A DNA stretch of 64,000 nt from Natrinema gelatinilyticum (GCF_024266705.1 NZ_CP100757.1:1302001-1366000), one strand, 5' to 3'; positions 8,549 through 17,989 are shown, numbered from the stretch's first letter. The notes: generated from the sequence alone by a model not told the origin. Numbers and translations are program-made.

Positions 8549-8833
8549 TCAGTCACCTCCCCCGTGGAAGTCAGAGAGCATGAAGTGGCTTACGAGGTAG
8601 CCGCCGACGACGTTGACAGTGGCCATGACCACCGCCAGGAAGCCGAGCGCCGTCGCCAGGGTGGACGAACTCGAGCCGGCGACGACGACCGCGCCCACCA
8701 GCGTGATGCCCGTAATGGCGTTGGAGCCGGACATCAGTGGCGTGTGAAGCGTCGCCGGAATTTTCGTGATGACCGAGTAGCCGAGGAACCCGGCCAGCAC
8801 GAAGAACGTCAGGTACGTGACAATCTCGCTCAT
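8549..8833 (-). CDS. pntAb: NAD(P) transhydrogenase alpha subunit, membrane part
   Basis: This 94-residue membrane protein corresponds to the C-terminal transmembrane helices of PntA and occurs as a separate gene in split transhydrogenases. About three hydrophobic helices are visible, with the typical segment I-P-x-x-L-H-T-P-L-M-S-G-S-N-A-I-x-G near residues 25-42. It lies between pntAa and pntB on the same strand, 48 bases after pntAa and three before pntB. Together the three proteins form the proton-pumping enzyme. Confidence 0.95.
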   Translation of the reverse strand: MSEIVTYLTFFVLAGFLGYSVITKIPATLHTPLMSGSNAITGITLVGAVVVAGSSSSTLATALGFLAVVMATVNVVGGYLVSHFMLSDFHGGGD

Positions 8834-8881
8834 CGGTCCCTCCGTTCCGCGACTCCCGCATCGCGGTCGCTCGTGTGGTGT

Positions 8882-10093
8882 TCAATCGTCATCGGTCGCC
8901 TCCTCGGTCGCGTCTGCGTCCGGTGCAGCATCATCCGATTCCTCGTCCGTTGACTCTTTGTCCTCTGACTGTTCGTGTGGGTTGCGTATCGTTCCATCGT
9001 GAGTGAGCATCGTCGCGTCCACGATTTCGTCTGCGGTATCGATCGTGAGTGCATCGTCTTCGAACAGATTGTCGAGGAAATTGGTCACGTTGTTCGCGTA
9101 GAGTCGGCTCGTCGTGCGGGAGACGGTACCCGGAAGATTGATCGGGCCGAACACGGTGACGCCCTCGTAGGTGACCGTCTCGTCCGCCCGCGTGGGTTCG
9201 CAGTTGCCGCCGCCTTCGGCCGCGAGGTCGACGATGACCGATCCCCGCTCCATTCCCTCGATCATCTCGTTGGTCACGAGTTCCGGGGACGGTCTGCCGG
9301 GGACGGCCGCCGTCGTGATCACGACGTCGGAGTCGGCGATTACACGGTTCATCATTTCCCGTTGTTTGCGGTAGAACTCTTCGTCCTGTTCTCTGGCGTG
9401 GCCCTCCTCGTCGGACGCGTCGTCGGTTTCCAGGTTGAGTTCGACGAACTCCGCGCCGAGGCTCTCGACTTCCTCCTTCACTTCCGGTCGGATGTCGTAG
9501 GCGCGCACGTTGGCACCGAGTCGGTCCGCCGTCGCGATTGCCTGGAGGCCAGCGACGCCCGCACCTACGACGAATACGTCCGCGGGTCGGACGGTTCCCG
9601 CCGCAGTCATTTGCATCGGGAATAGCTTCGGCAACTCCTCGGCCGCGACCAGGGCGGCCTTGTATCCGCCGACGCTGGCCATCGACGAGAGCGCGTCCAT
9701 ACTCTGGGCCCGACTGATCCGCGGGATGAGCTCGAGTGCGAACGCCGTGACGTTTCGCTCGGCCAGCGTCTCCAGTTCGTCCTCGAGATTGTACGGTCCG
9801 AGGAGGCCGATTACGAGCTGATCTTCGGTATACGGATCGGCTTCGTCATCCGGTGTAGCACCCAGCCCGCGGACCTGAAAAATCACATCAGCTCGGTCGA
9901 AAACCGCAGTGCGATCGTCGACTACCTCACATCCGACGTCCTCGTACTCAGCATCACTCCAGCCCGCATCCGCGCCGGTGCCGGCTGAAACGAGAACGTC
10001 GAACCCACGCTCGAGGAGATCCTCCGCCACCGGAGGAGTAAGCGCAGCTCGCATCTCGTTTTCCGCAACTTCACTTGGGACACCGATTATCAT
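8882..10093 (-). CDS. pntAa: NAD(P) transhydrogenase alpha subunit, NAD-binding part
   Basis: A 403-residue NAD-binding domain I protein of the alanine dehydrogenase/PntA family. The start I-I-G-V-P-S-E-V-x-x-x-E-x-R is canonical. The nucleotide fold V-V-G-A-G-V-A-G-L-Q-A lies near residues 174-184, followed by the acidic D-I-R-P-E-V. I chose ATG 10093; the frame opens seven codons earlier with a TTG at 10114, a less likely start. The last 35 residues are a highly acidic tail, a haloarchaeal addition. A TATATA-like box lies near 10121-10130. It heads the pntAa-pntAb-pntB operon. Confidence 0.96.
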   Translation of the reverse strand: MIIGVPSEVAENEMRAALTPPVAEDLLERGFDVLVSAGTGADAGWSDAEYEDVGCEVVDDRTAVFDRADVIFQVRGLGATPDDEADPYTEDQLVIGLLGPYNLEDELETLAERNVTAFALELIPRISRAQSMDALSSMASVGGYKAALVAAEELPKLFPMQMTAAGTVRPADVFVVGAGVAGLQAIATADRLGANVRAYDIRPEVKEEVESLGAEFVELNLETDDASDEEGHAREQDEEFYRKQREMMNRVIADSDVVITTAAVPGRPSPELVTNEMIEGMERGSVIVDLAAEGGGNCEPTRADETVTYEGVTVFGPINLPGTVSRTTSRLYANNVTNFLDNLFEDDALTIDTADEIVDATMLTHDGTIRNPHEQSEDKESTDEESDDAAPDADATEEATDDD

Positions 10094-10429
10094 AGTAATT
10101 TTCTCTACCGACAAACGCTATGTATATATGCGATTTTAAATCATACAATTCGGCAATTTTCCCCTCTTACTAGTATTCAGTGCGGCTATGCTGCTCGCAG
10201 GACTGCACAACGACTGCTATACGACGGAATTTGATGGCGTGTAGAGCGTGAGCGGGCGTCGCCGTCGACAAGTTCACCGACAAGGTAACGAGCCGTCACG
10301 TCGTCGATATCCGCAGTCACAACGCGGCTACGTCGTCTTGATCTTGAGCGAGCAGTTACTGTACGTCATTGCCGGTGCAACCGCAGGACAGTCGCGGTTG
10401 CACCGGTACATCGGTACAGCAGACCGTAT
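10094..10429. other. intergenic stretch upstream of pntAa
   Basis: It holds the pntAa promoter region (A/T-rich near 10121-10140) and a strong inverted repeat listed separately. No gene is visible on either strand. Confidence 0.5.
10372..10406. repeat. perfect 13-bp inverted repeat with 9-base loop
   Basis: Arms CCGGTGCAACCGC (10372-10384) and its exact complement (10394-10406) are separated by nine bases. The stem is GC-rich and would form a very stable hairpin. No run of T follows on either side, so a simple terminator is not obvious. It sits between pntAa and the CPBP pseudogenes, in otherwise empty sequence. It could be a protein-binding site, an RNA structure or the scar of a mobile element. 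Confidence 0.6.
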
Positions 10430-11550
10430 CAGACTAGGCTGGGTGCGTGCCGCCTGTCATCAACGGCATCGCTGCGATGTATCAGTCGTGCACGATGCAC
10501 GCCGCAGTCGCGATCAGTCCAGCGCCGATGCCAGCGACACCCATGGGACCGACGACCAGTGCGCCTGCACCGGTGAGATATATCAACGATAGCGATGCGA
10601 CGGTCCACCCGGTCATCACGACGATACCGAGGTACGGGCATCTGGGGAGTTGTAGCCCTGAACGATCAGCGGTGCGTGCCAGAGACCCCAGACGACGCCC
10701 GTCAGGAGCGAGACGCGCCAGAATCCGAGCGGTGAGCGTTTAAGGAAGAGGAGTCCGCGCCAGCCGAATTCTTCACCGAAGGCCGCGACGAGTTGATCGT
10801 CGTATCCAAGTCCCCCTCGAGTGACGACGATGAGTAATATCGCGACGAGCCAGACGCCGACGTCGACCGCGATCAGAACTGTCATGAAGCCTTGACCAGT
10901 GATTGCTCCGATCGGAATCGGGACGAGTATGCTGTTTGCCGTATTAATGCCAGCGTGGAGCAGTACAGCGAGTAAGACGCTTTCAGTCTCGTTATATATC
11001 CAGGTTAGGAGGAACGCGAACCCCACGTTATTCACGATACGGAGGACGATCCCGGGGATTTCTCGACCAGCCACGCGAAGCCATAGACGGCGTTCGGATC
11101 GGCGAGTAGCTGAGGCAGGTGCCAGAAGGCCCAGACCAAACCCAAGATGAGCGTCCCCAGGACTGGTGCGTACTGCTCCTGAAGGCGGGGTAGTGCGAAC
11201 CCCCGTCAGCCCGGTTCCTCGTTCCCGCCACGACGAGCGCGACGGTCACGTACGACGTGAGGACGAGCGAGAGCCGTCCTGGGAGCAGAGAGAGGTCGAT
11301 GTCGGCCCCAAGACCTATCATCACAGCGCTCGCCAGGCCGACTACGATCAGCGGAAGGGCGACGGCCGCGAAGTACCACCGCGGTGCGACGCGCCAGCGG
11401 ACGATCTGTCGAGGCCACGCCCGGACCGACCCGCCGTCGAGCCACGTGGTCACCGCGCCGGCGAGGCGACGGCATTCGTTCGATCTCTCTGGTGACGCGT
11501 ATCGGAGCGCAGCGTCCGTCGACTCCGTCGTGTAGTGAGCCCTCAACACA
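10430..11550 (-). pseudogene. fused remnants of two CPBP intramembrane proteases
   Basis: Read on the minus strand, the pieces of CPBP (CAAX/Rce1-like) proteases appear in family order but in changing frames. An N-terminal membrane part comes first (11550-11240). The E-E-P-G-x-R-G site follows near 11225, where a frameshift enters it and the tryptophan codon is a TGA stop. Then come W-A-F-W-H-L-P near 11110 and, after a further frameshift, N-N-V-G-F-A-F and L-L-H-A-G-I-N near 11020-10930. A second active-site block follows directly: E-E-F-G-W-R-G near 10770 and W-G-L-W-H-A-P-L near 10670. The two blocks must come from two tandem genes joined by deletion. No functional product is expected. Confidence 0.8.
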
Positions 11551-11611
11551 GTTCACAGCGTAGCGGAGATCGATTCGGAACGTTTGTCATACAGACACGA
11601 AACTAGTGGAC

Positions 11612-12769
11612 ATGAGCCGCGCTCGAGTCTTTGCCTCTCTGTGTAGTCTCGTTTTCCTCCTCAACCTCGCCAGAATCGTCTTTGCACCGCTGTTGGATGT
11701 GATCATTACGGATTTCTCGATCGGCGAGGGGACGGCTGGACTCCTGGTGACGCTCGCGTGGGTCGGAAGCGCGTCTCCTCGATTACCGACGGGGTGGCTT
11801 CTGACGAAAGTACCGCGACATCACGTCGTGATCGGATCCGGATCGGTTCTCACGGTCGCGTCCGGCTTCGCTGCGACCGCGACGACGGTCCGCCACCTCA
11901 TGATCGGGGCCTTTCTAATGGGAATCGCTTCCGGCGTGTACTTCGTCTCGGCGAATCCGTTTCTGAGTGAGCTGTTTCCGGATCGCGTCGGTCGTGTCAT
12001 GGGAATTCACGGGGCCGCCAGTCAGATTGCCGCGATCGTCGCCGCGCCACTCGTGACGCTGACGCTCGTCGTCGATTGGCGGCTCTCGCTATGGGCGATC
12101 GCCGTCGGTGGGGCCGCGGTAACGGTATACACGTGGATCGCCGCGAGAGAGACCGAGTTACCGAGGGCCAACGAGGAGGATCAAACCTTCGTCGCCGGTG
12201 CGCTGTCGGAGTGGCGTCTCATCGTGACTGCACTTGCAATCGTCGGTGCAGCGTCGTTCGTCTGGCAAGGTGTATTCAACTTCTACGAACTATACATGCA
12301 GTCGAAAGGTGTCTCCGGGCAGGTGTCGGGTCTACTTCTCTCTCTCGTCTTCGCTGCCGGCATTCCCGCGTTTTACTTCGGCGGTGATCTGGCCGATCGA
12401 CTGCCACGCGTTCCGTACATGCTCGGTATCGTCGGCCTCTTTTCCGTCTCGCTGTTCGTTCTGACAGTCGTCGACGGGCTGGTCCAACTGATCGTCATTT
12501 CCGGGACCGTCGGCTTCGTCATTCATGCGCTGTTTCCGGCCACGGACACGTTCCTCCTCGACACACTGCCGGATTCGACGCGGGGCAGCGCATATGCGGT
12601 GTTCAGTTCCGTCTGGATGCTCACGCAGTCGCTCGGCTCGTTCGCAGTGGGTCTGTTCGTCGAATCCGACTACACCTACGACTCAGTGTTCCAAACCGGC
12701 GCCATCGTCCTCGGTGTCTCGGTCGTCGTTCTCGCGCTCCTCGATCGAACCGGTCGGTTGCCGAGTTGA
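11612..12769 (+). CDS. MFS transporter
   Basis: A major facilitator protein of about 385 residues with roughly twelve hydrophobic helices and a polar central loop near residues 190-200 (E-L-P-R-A-N-E-E-D). The first half carries a G-W-L-L-T-K-V-P-R-H-H loop between helices 2 and 3, a weakened form of the MFS signature. ATG 11612 is preferred over the in-frame GTG at 11606. The closest general type is the haloarchaeal nitrate/sugar-phosphate-like MFS group, but the substrate cannot be told. The gene stands alone between the CPBP pseudogene and a small HTH gene. Confidence 0.9.
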   Translation: MSRARVFASLCSLVFLLNLARIVFAPLLDVIITDFSIGEGTAGLLVTLAWVGSASPRLPTGWLLTKVPRHHVVIGSGSVLTVASGFAATATTVRHLMIGAFLMGIASGVYFVSANPFLSELFPDRVGRVMGIHGAASQIAAIVAAPLVTLTLVVDWRLSLWAIAVGGAAVTVYTWIAARETELPRANEEDQTFVAGALSEWRLIVTALAIVGAASFVWQGVFNFYELYMQSKGVSGQVSGLLLSLVFAAGIPAFYFGGDLADRLPRVPYMLGIVGLFSVSLFVLTVVDGLVQLIVISGTVGFVIHALFPATDTFLLDTLPDSTRGSAYAVFSSVWMLTQSLGSFAVGLFVESDYTYDSVFQTGAIVLGVSVVVLALLDRTGRLPS

Positions 12770-12908
12770 CCGCCTATATGTCGGTATCTCCTCTCGAGCC
12801 ACTCACACGAGCTGAGAACGGTCACCGGCCGTTCGACGGTCGCTCGGCTTCTGTTTTCACCACCAGCTAGAGCAAGGACTACCCGTATCGGGTTCCTAAC
12901 TGAATCCG

Positions 12909-13106
12909 ATGAGTGACCCAGAACGACTCGAGGAGCGTCTCGTCGACGAACTCGAATCCGAGCGTCATACCCACAAATCGCTACGACAGACGCTCACGGA
13001 CGAGTATGACTATTCCGACTCGGCCGTTACCCGAGCGATATCCACGCTCGACGACGAGGGAGTGATTCGCCACGAACAGGGCTTTTTCGAGCTCACTCGA
13101 GAGTGA
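12909..13106 (+). CDS. small winged-helix-like protein
   Basis: A 65-residue protein that reads as a minimal winged helix. Helix one contains E-E-R-L-V-D-E-L, and a helix-turn-helix follows (L-R-Q-T-L-T, then Y-S-D-S-A-V-T-R-A-I-S-T-L). The wing is D-D-E-G-V-I-R-H-E-Q-G-F-F-E-L. It is acidic, as expected in haloarchaea, and lacks a second domain. Such small haloarchaeal proteins are probably DNA-binding, but targets are unknown. The ATG follows an A/T-poor intergenic region with no clear promoter. Confidence 0.8.
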   Translation: MSDPERLEERLVDELESERHTHKSLRQTLTDEYDYSDSAVTRAISTLDDEGVIRHEQGFFELTRE

Positions 13107-13118
13107 ATCGCCTCGGGG

Positions 13119-13510
13119 TCACGCTCCGAGGCTTCCTGCTTCAATGACGCGCTTTGCAGACACCTGAGTGGTGTCCGTAGGGAGCGCAGTCTCGACAGGC
13201 GTGTCTTCGGGCCATCCCAGCCCTAACTCCTGAAAACCTCTCTGCAACACGTTCAACGAAGCGTTCGCGTCCCGGTCACACTCGAACCCACACGAGGGAC
13301 AAGAGTGTTCCCGAACCCAGATGGATTTTTCCGTCTCCACACCACATTGAGCGCACTCTTTCGTCGTGCCTCGTGCTTCAACCTGTGCTCGGTAAGCCCG
13401 ATCGAACTACACAAAATACTCTCCTTCCAACCGTTCTGTGACTTCTGTGACGTCCATTCCCTCCAAGTGTTCTAGGCCGAGTTCGACGATCAACGGGTAA
13501 AGTACCACGG
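13119..13510 (-). pseudogene. C-terminal remnant of IS200/IS605-type TnpB
   Basis: The last 95 codons of a TnpB-like protein can be read. The zinc ribbon is visible as C-A-Q-C-G near 13345-13355, then C-P-S-C-G-F-E-C-D-R-D-A-N-A-S-L-N near 13290-13245. The last acidic residue of the RuvC site (D in R-D-A-N-A) is present. An in-frame TAG at 13407-13409 cuts the frame, and beyond it only about 32 further codons are recognisable. The N-terminal two thirds are missing. TnpB is an RNA-guided nuclease of transposons; this copy cannot make one. Confidence 0.75.
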
Positions 13511-13867
13511 GCAAGTCGGTGGTCAACTACCTCGCCCTACTCGCGCTGATGCGCTCGGTGAGGGCGGGCTTACACGCCGGCTCGGCGGGTGGGACTCACC
13601 CGCTCGAAGTCGGCTTGTAGCGCAGGGCCAGACGCCAGCGGCAATTTTAATTGCCGGTGTCCTCCACTCTATCCCCGGACACCGGGGAGCGGAGAGGTAC
13701 AGGGCGTCACGCTCGCTTCGACGGACCCGACTTCGGGGTCGGTTGACCGCGAACCCGTCCATGCCGAGGAACGCAGCGTGGCCTCGGTGCTGCGCCAGCC
13801 CTCTCGGACTGTCTGTGGCCCGTCATGGACAGTCAAGAGCTCGGGTGTTGAGGAAGGGGACTCTGCG
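13511..13867. other. non-coding stretch beside the TnpB remnant
   Basis: No gene is visible. Several short inverted repeats are present, such as CCGGTGTCC with GGACACCGG around 13655-13690 and GGCAATT with AATTGCC at 13647-13661. The stretch may be scar sequence of the same transposon, but this cannot be confirmed by eye. Confidence 0.35.
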
Positions 13868-15163
13868 CTACCGCGAAGTTGACACTGCCACGCTCGATTT
13901 ACTTGGTGTCAACCACACGTCAACCTCCACATCCAGTCCCGCCCGCCGAAGCCTATCAGCAAGTGGGTCACCGATACCTGACGCCGGCGTAAGAATCCCA
14001 CCCGCGAGCGGTGAGTCGGTCTGGTCGCGCACCAGGCACATCGCAGCTTCGCTGAGCATCCTCGCGGTCGCGCCGTACCCCGGATCCCGATCGGTGCTAA
14101 TCTGACTTTCCACGACGAACGGGCCGTCAGTGGCGGTCCCACGGCCGAGTACACGGACGGTGAAATACCCGTTTTCGATCTGCTCTCTCGTCGGCCCCTC
14201 GCCCGGATCCGGGAACACGAATCGACGCAACCCTTCTCGTGTTGGTCCGAACGCCATCCCAGCAGTAGCGACCGTGATGCCCGCCCAGACAGCGTTTGCA
14301 CGTGCCAGGCCGCCGAGGCCGTCGCCCATGGGAAGCACTTCTGTGCACTCGAACTCACGACCCCACGGATACCCGAGCAGCGCGTTGCTGCGTCGAACGA
14401 CCCGTTCGTTTATCATCGCCATCGGCGACGGAGCCGTCCACACCGATCGTAGTGGGTCCTTCTTCGGTACGGACTGTGCGCCCGGATCGACGCCGTCGCG
14501 CTCACCTTTCGGTGCCAACGAGTACGGGTTCCGAAGCGTCTGCCGGGCCAGCGGATCGGTCGACGCAGCGCGAAACACTTCGATTGCACTGGCCATCGTG
14601 CCACCGCTCACGCCACCGCGACTATCCTCCAGGTAGATTTGTGCCATCTCACACGGAGTCCCGAACTTGTCAATGGCGAACGATTGAACGAGTTTCGTAC
14701 CGAGATCGGTGGGGATCGAGTCGAATCCACAGCTGTGGACGATTCGAGTGCCTGCCTCGACCGCGTCGTCGTGGTATCGGTCGATCATCTCCCGCACCCA
14801 GTTCACCTCGCCCGTCAGATCACAGTAGTCCGTTTCAGCGGCGATGCATGCCTCGACGAGTGGTGTGCCATACTTCGTGTACGGGCCGACCGTCGTACAA
14901 ACGACACGCGTGTCTTCGGCGATGGCGTGAAGACTTTCAGGCTCAGTTGCGTCGCCGAGGACGATCGGGATGTCATCCCACGCAGAACGCCGTTCTCTGA
15001 GTGTTGTTTCCAATTTGTGGAGTCGACTCTCGCTGCGACCGCCGAGTGCGAGCGAGAGCTGGTCTGGTGTGTACTGTTCAGTGAGGTACTCGGCGACGAG
15101 GCGGCCAGCGACGCCGGTTGCTCCCCAGACGACGAGATCGTGCTGCGGGTCAGTGTTCGACAC
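13868..15163 (-). CDS. saccharopine dehydrogenase-like (trans-acting enoyl reductase type) oxidoreductase
   Basis: A protein of about 431 residues with an N-terminal NAD(P) fold: D-L-V-V-W-G-A-T-G-V-A-G-R-L-V-A-E-Y-L within the first 30 residues, then A-L-G-G-R-S-E-S-R-L. Downstream, D-Y-C-D-L-T-G-E-V and H-S-C-G-F-D-S-I-P-T-D-L-G are the signatures of the saccharopine dehydrogenase-like family that includes mycobacterial trans-acting enoyl reductases. True lysine metabolism is unlikely; lipid or polyketide reduction is the better guess. There is no ATG near the start. I chose GTG 15163, five codons after a TTG at 15178. The gene has no operon partner. Confidence 0.85.
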   Translation of the reverse strand: MSNTDPQHDLVVWGATGVAGRLVAEYLTEQYTPDQLSLALGGRSESRLHKLETTLRERRSAWDDIPIVLGDATEPESLHAIAEDTRVVCTTVGPYTKYGTPLVEACIAAETDYCDLTGEVNWVREMIDRYHDDAVEAGTRIVHSCGFDSIPTDLGTKLVQSFAIDKFGTPCEMAQIYLEDSRGGVSGGTMASAIEVFRAASTDPLARQTLRNPYSLAPKGERDGVDPGAQSVPKKDPLRSVWTAPSPMAMINERVVRRSNALLGYPWGREFECTEVLPMGDGLGGLARANAVWAGITVATAGMAFGPTREGLRRFVFPDPGEGPTREQIENGYFTVRVLGRGTATDGPFVVESQISTDRDPGYGATARMLSEAAMCLVRDQTDSPLAGGILTPASGIGDPLADRLRRAGLDVEVDVWLTPSKSSVAVSTSR

Positions 15164-15326
15164 AGGTATCGGGTGCAATTAGCGATCCATTGACTCAACT
15201 GTTGGGTGGCGGCCAGTGTCGTCACTCATCCCAAGCGCGAACACGAATTCGAGTTTATCCCCAAATCGCTGGCGACAACCATCGCACACCACCGAACCGA
15301 ACGTCTACGCCACGCTGGGTGCAGAT

Positions 15327-15584
15327 TCACACGCCGACGACAGGCGAGCCGACGGATGCTATCGCCTCGACTATCACTTCTCGGCTCTCAGCAGTCAGCC
15401 GGTCGTCCGAAATGACCGAATACAGATCGTCACGTGCCTGCTCGAATGCGTTGTCAATCCGCTGCCAGCGGTCACAGCCCGACTGGATGCCATTACGCGC
15501 AAAGTTCAACGTCAAATTCCCTTTCGAGACGACCACGCCACCGAGTCCGTATTCGCGTTTCGTCGTGACGTAAAGCCCATTGCT
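15327..15584 (-). pseudogene. C-terminal fragment of an unknown protein cut by an IS630 element
   Basis: About 84 codons can be read (Y-V-T-T-K-R-E-Y-G-L-G-G-V-V near the cut, ending V-G-S-P-V-V-G-V). The frame enters directly from the left end of the IS630 element, where a stop appears, so the 5' part was separated or lost by that insertion. I could not find the missing N-terminus on the far side of the element. Family unknown. Confidence 0.4.
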
Positions 15585-16642
15585 CTATAGTAACCGTTAG
15601 AACTTTCTACTCAGTGATTATTGCTAAGCGTAGTGGATCATCTCGACGAGATCTCTGTCGAGGAATTGGAAGATGCCCTCGACAACGTGGAGGGAAAGAA
15701 GCCAACGCAACGACTCTTAGTGGCAATAGCGTCCAAAAACGCGTCACGCAGACTGAACTCGCCGAGTGGTACGACGTTCAACGACGGTCAATCTAAAGCT
15801 GGCTCAAGCGACTCGACACCGACGAGTCGCTTGAGCGTGCCGTTACTGATGCTTATCGATCTGGGAGAAAACAAAAACTCTCAGAAAAAGAGCGACAAGA
15901 ATTCGAAGAAACTGTCCACGACTCACCCGAAGAAGTTGGGGTTGACGCGCCGGCGTGGACGCCGGCGCTCGTCCAGCAGTATCTCGACGAAACGTACGAC
16001 GTCGAATATTGGATCCCGAGTTGCCGGCGGTTACTCAAAAAAGCGGGATTGAGCTATCAAAAACCACGCCGCACAGCCGCCGAAGCTGATGCTGACGAGC
16101 AAGAGGCGTTCCGCGAGGGACTCAAAAAAGCGGCGGGAGATGGACGCCACAGGAGTCTGTATCGATCAAACCAAGAAATCCGTCCAGTTGAGCCGCATGC
16201 CGCGTGGTTTCCGCGCGGCCCGCAGCCGGCCATCGAATTGTCCGGGCAACGCGACTGGACGTGTCTCTTGGGCGCAATCACCGAGGACGGTGATCGCTTT
16301 TTCTCTCGATTCGAAGAGTACGTGACCGCCGAACATACGAAACATTTCATTCTCGCGTTATGCAAAAAGTTCGAAGATAATTTGATCGTTGTGTTGGATG
16401 GAGCGCCGTATTTCCAGTCGTGGGCCGTCACGGACCTGGCGGCCCGTGACGACCACACCTTCGTCACGTTACCAGCGTATTCACCGGAACTCAATCCAGT
16501 CGAAGAGTGCTGGAGACAGCTACAATCAGCTCTTAGCAACCAATTCTTCGACTCACTTTCTGAGCTAACAACAGCGATCGATACTGCTCTTGATCAACTC
16601 TCTATTCCCAAAATGAGCAACTATTTCTAACTTTTACTATAG
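15585..16642 (+). mobile_element. degraded IS630-family insertion sequence
   Basis: Imperfect terminal inverted repeats of about 19 bases (15585-15603 and 16624-16642) enclose the decayed transposase. Both ends read CTATAGTAA inward, then diverge by a few bases before TTAGAA. IS630 elements insert at TA, and a TA dinucleotide is present in both ends. Length is about 1.06 kb. The broken gene means it can no longer move by itself. Confidence 0.8.
15621..16630 (+). pseudogene. IS630-family transposase, broken
   Basis: The reading frame changes several times. An N-terminal part reads D-E-I-S-V-E-E-L-E-D-A-L. The helix-turn-helix V-T-Q-T-E-L-A-E-W-Y-D-V-Q-R-R is in a second frame, and a TAA at 15796-15798 lies just before S-W-L-K-R-L-D. 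The first catalytic aspartate (V-C-I-D-Q-T-K-K-S near 16160) lies in a different frame from the downstream part. That part holds the second aspartate (V-V-L-D-G-A-P-Y-F-Q) and the L-P-A-Y-S-P-E-L-N-P-V-E-E-C-W motif with the glutamate. At least three frameshifts and one nonsense codon are present, so no active DDE enzyme results. Confidence 0.85.
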
Positions 16643-16955
16643 TTGTCAGCCTTTGTTACCCTGTTCTTTCATTCATGCATGGGGACTTAGCAGGCTTTCA
16701 TTCCATCAGTGCCCGTGCCCACTGCATGTCGCCACCTACGAAACTGGGACGAAATCAGCTGAGGCTAAACATATATGTGACAAGTTTGACGGTTTCGGTG
16801 CCGATTCCTCCGATATACACCAAGAATACAAGTACGCCCGGCATAAATTTTCACGTGGTAAATCGTCTGAACTCGGTGCTCGGAGCGGACGGTCGCGTGT
16901 CTTTCAGGGAGTCGCCGAGAGGGTGGCGGTGGGGATTGCCGCCGCCGGGCACCGT
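16643..16955. other. gene-free stretch after the IS630 element
   Basis: About 310 bases of mixed composition. No frame on either strand reads like protein, and no repeat or RNA gene was seen. Confidence 0.4.
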
Positions 16956-17717
16956 TCAGGTCCCATACCGATACTTGATTGTGATCGAGTCGATCGTCTC
17001 CTGGAGCTTCTGGAGGAGCGTTCGCTGGTAGGATTCGTCAGTGATGCGGCCCGTGGGCCCGACGATGCCGACGGCCCCTTCCAGCTGATCCTCAATGAGG
17101 ATCGGCGCCGCGATCAGGCCCATCCCAGTCACCTGCTGGTCCCAGTCCATGGCGTACCCCCGCTTCTGAATCTCGTCCAGCTCCGCGCGCAGCGTCTCCT
17201 CGTTGGTGATCGTGTCGTCGGTTACCCGCGTCAATCCCCGCGTTTCGATTATCTCGTTGGTCTGCTCCTCGGGGAGGTACGCGAGAATCACCTTCCCCGT
17301 CGCGTTCGTGTGCAGGGGCGTCATCATCCCCGAATAGATGCCGAGTTTGAGCGAGCGGTCGCCAAAGGCCTTGTGCAGGATCACCGCCTGTCCCGACTGC
17401 TCCACCACCAGCGACACGAGTTCGCCCGTCTGGTCAGCGAGTTCCTTCAGAAATTCCTCGGCCACCCGAAAGAGGCCGTTCCGGTGTTTGATCCGGGAAC
17501 CCGTCGTAAGGAACTTGTAGCTGAGTTGATACTCGCCACCGTCATTGATTACGTATCCCGTCTCCGTGAGGGTGCGCAAGTACGCGTGCGCGGTGCTCTT
17601 CGGGATGTCTAGCCGAGCGGCCACCTCAGACGGTCCTGCACTGTTCGTCTCCCATAACAACTCAAGGACCGTAAACGCTCGGAGGATAGATGACATCACG
17701 GGCGTTCCGTCAGTCAT
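16956..17717 (-). CDS. IclR-family transcription regulator
   Basis: This 253-residue regulator has an N-terminal winged helix: S-S-I-L-R-A-F-T-V-L-E-L-L, then P-S-E-V-A-A-R-L-D-I-P-K-S-T-A-H-A-Y-L-R-T-L within residues 8-50. The IclR effector domain follows; P-L-H-T-N-A-T-G-K-V-I-L-A is its conserved core. ATG 17717 was chosen because the family N-terminus begins there and a TTTATC box lies about 25 bases upstream; a longer frame from 17789 has no support. It faces the beta-oxidation operon across a 400-base gap with palindromes, in the same direction. IclR proteins bind small acids or their CoA precursors. Here it probably controls itself and the downstream catabolic genes. Confidence 0.93.
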   Translation of the reverse strand: MTDGTPVMSSILRAFTVLELLWETNSAGPSEVAARLDIPKSTAHAYLRTLTETGYVINDGGEYQLSYKFLTTGSRIKHRNGLFRVAEEFLKELADQTGELVSLVVEQSGQAVILHKAFGDRSLKLGIYSGMMTPLHTNATGKVILAYLPEEQTNEIIETRGLTRVTDDTITNEETLRAELDEIQKRGYAMDWDQQVTGMGLIAAPILIEDQLEGAVGIVGPTGRITDESYQRTLLQKLQETIDSITIKYRYGT

Positions 17718-17844
17718 ACGCGTAGGTTCGGGCTCTTGGTGATAAATCGTTCGGTTATATTGGACGAAGACTGGTCGTCTGCGTCGCACCTGGACCGAAG
17801 CGCGATTCTCGGCGGTCCTGCGTTGGAGACCACCGGTCGAAACC

Positions 17845-17861
17845 GTCCAATATTGTTGAAC
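17845..17861. promoter_or_regulatory. candidate IclR operator, imperfect palindrome
   Basis: GTCCAATA-T-TGTTGAAC matches the perfect palindrome at 17990-18006 in 14 of 17 positions by eye. A half site, TTGGAC, also lies at 17760-17765, about 45 bases before the regulator's ATG. Recurrence of one motif in a regulator's own upstream gap suggests operator sites. Confidence 0.5.
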
Positions 17862-17989
17862 GCATTTGGGAGGCAGAGAGGACTGACAGAATGGGACGAC
17901 GACTTACAGTCATATGGACGTAAATTAGTGCCGATCAAACGACGATTTCCTATCATTTTGACCTGAAATCAGAGGAGATAAACAATTAC

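Noticed and set aside
13541..13690. Guide-like omega RNA of the TnpB remnant
   Set aside because: Such RNAs overlap the 3' end of tnpB, whereas this structured stretch lies on the 5' side of the remnant.
16653..17612. Plus-strand frame of 319 codons opposite the IclR gene
   Set aside because: Antisense shadow of a clear IclR protein, with a random-looking arginine-rich sequence.
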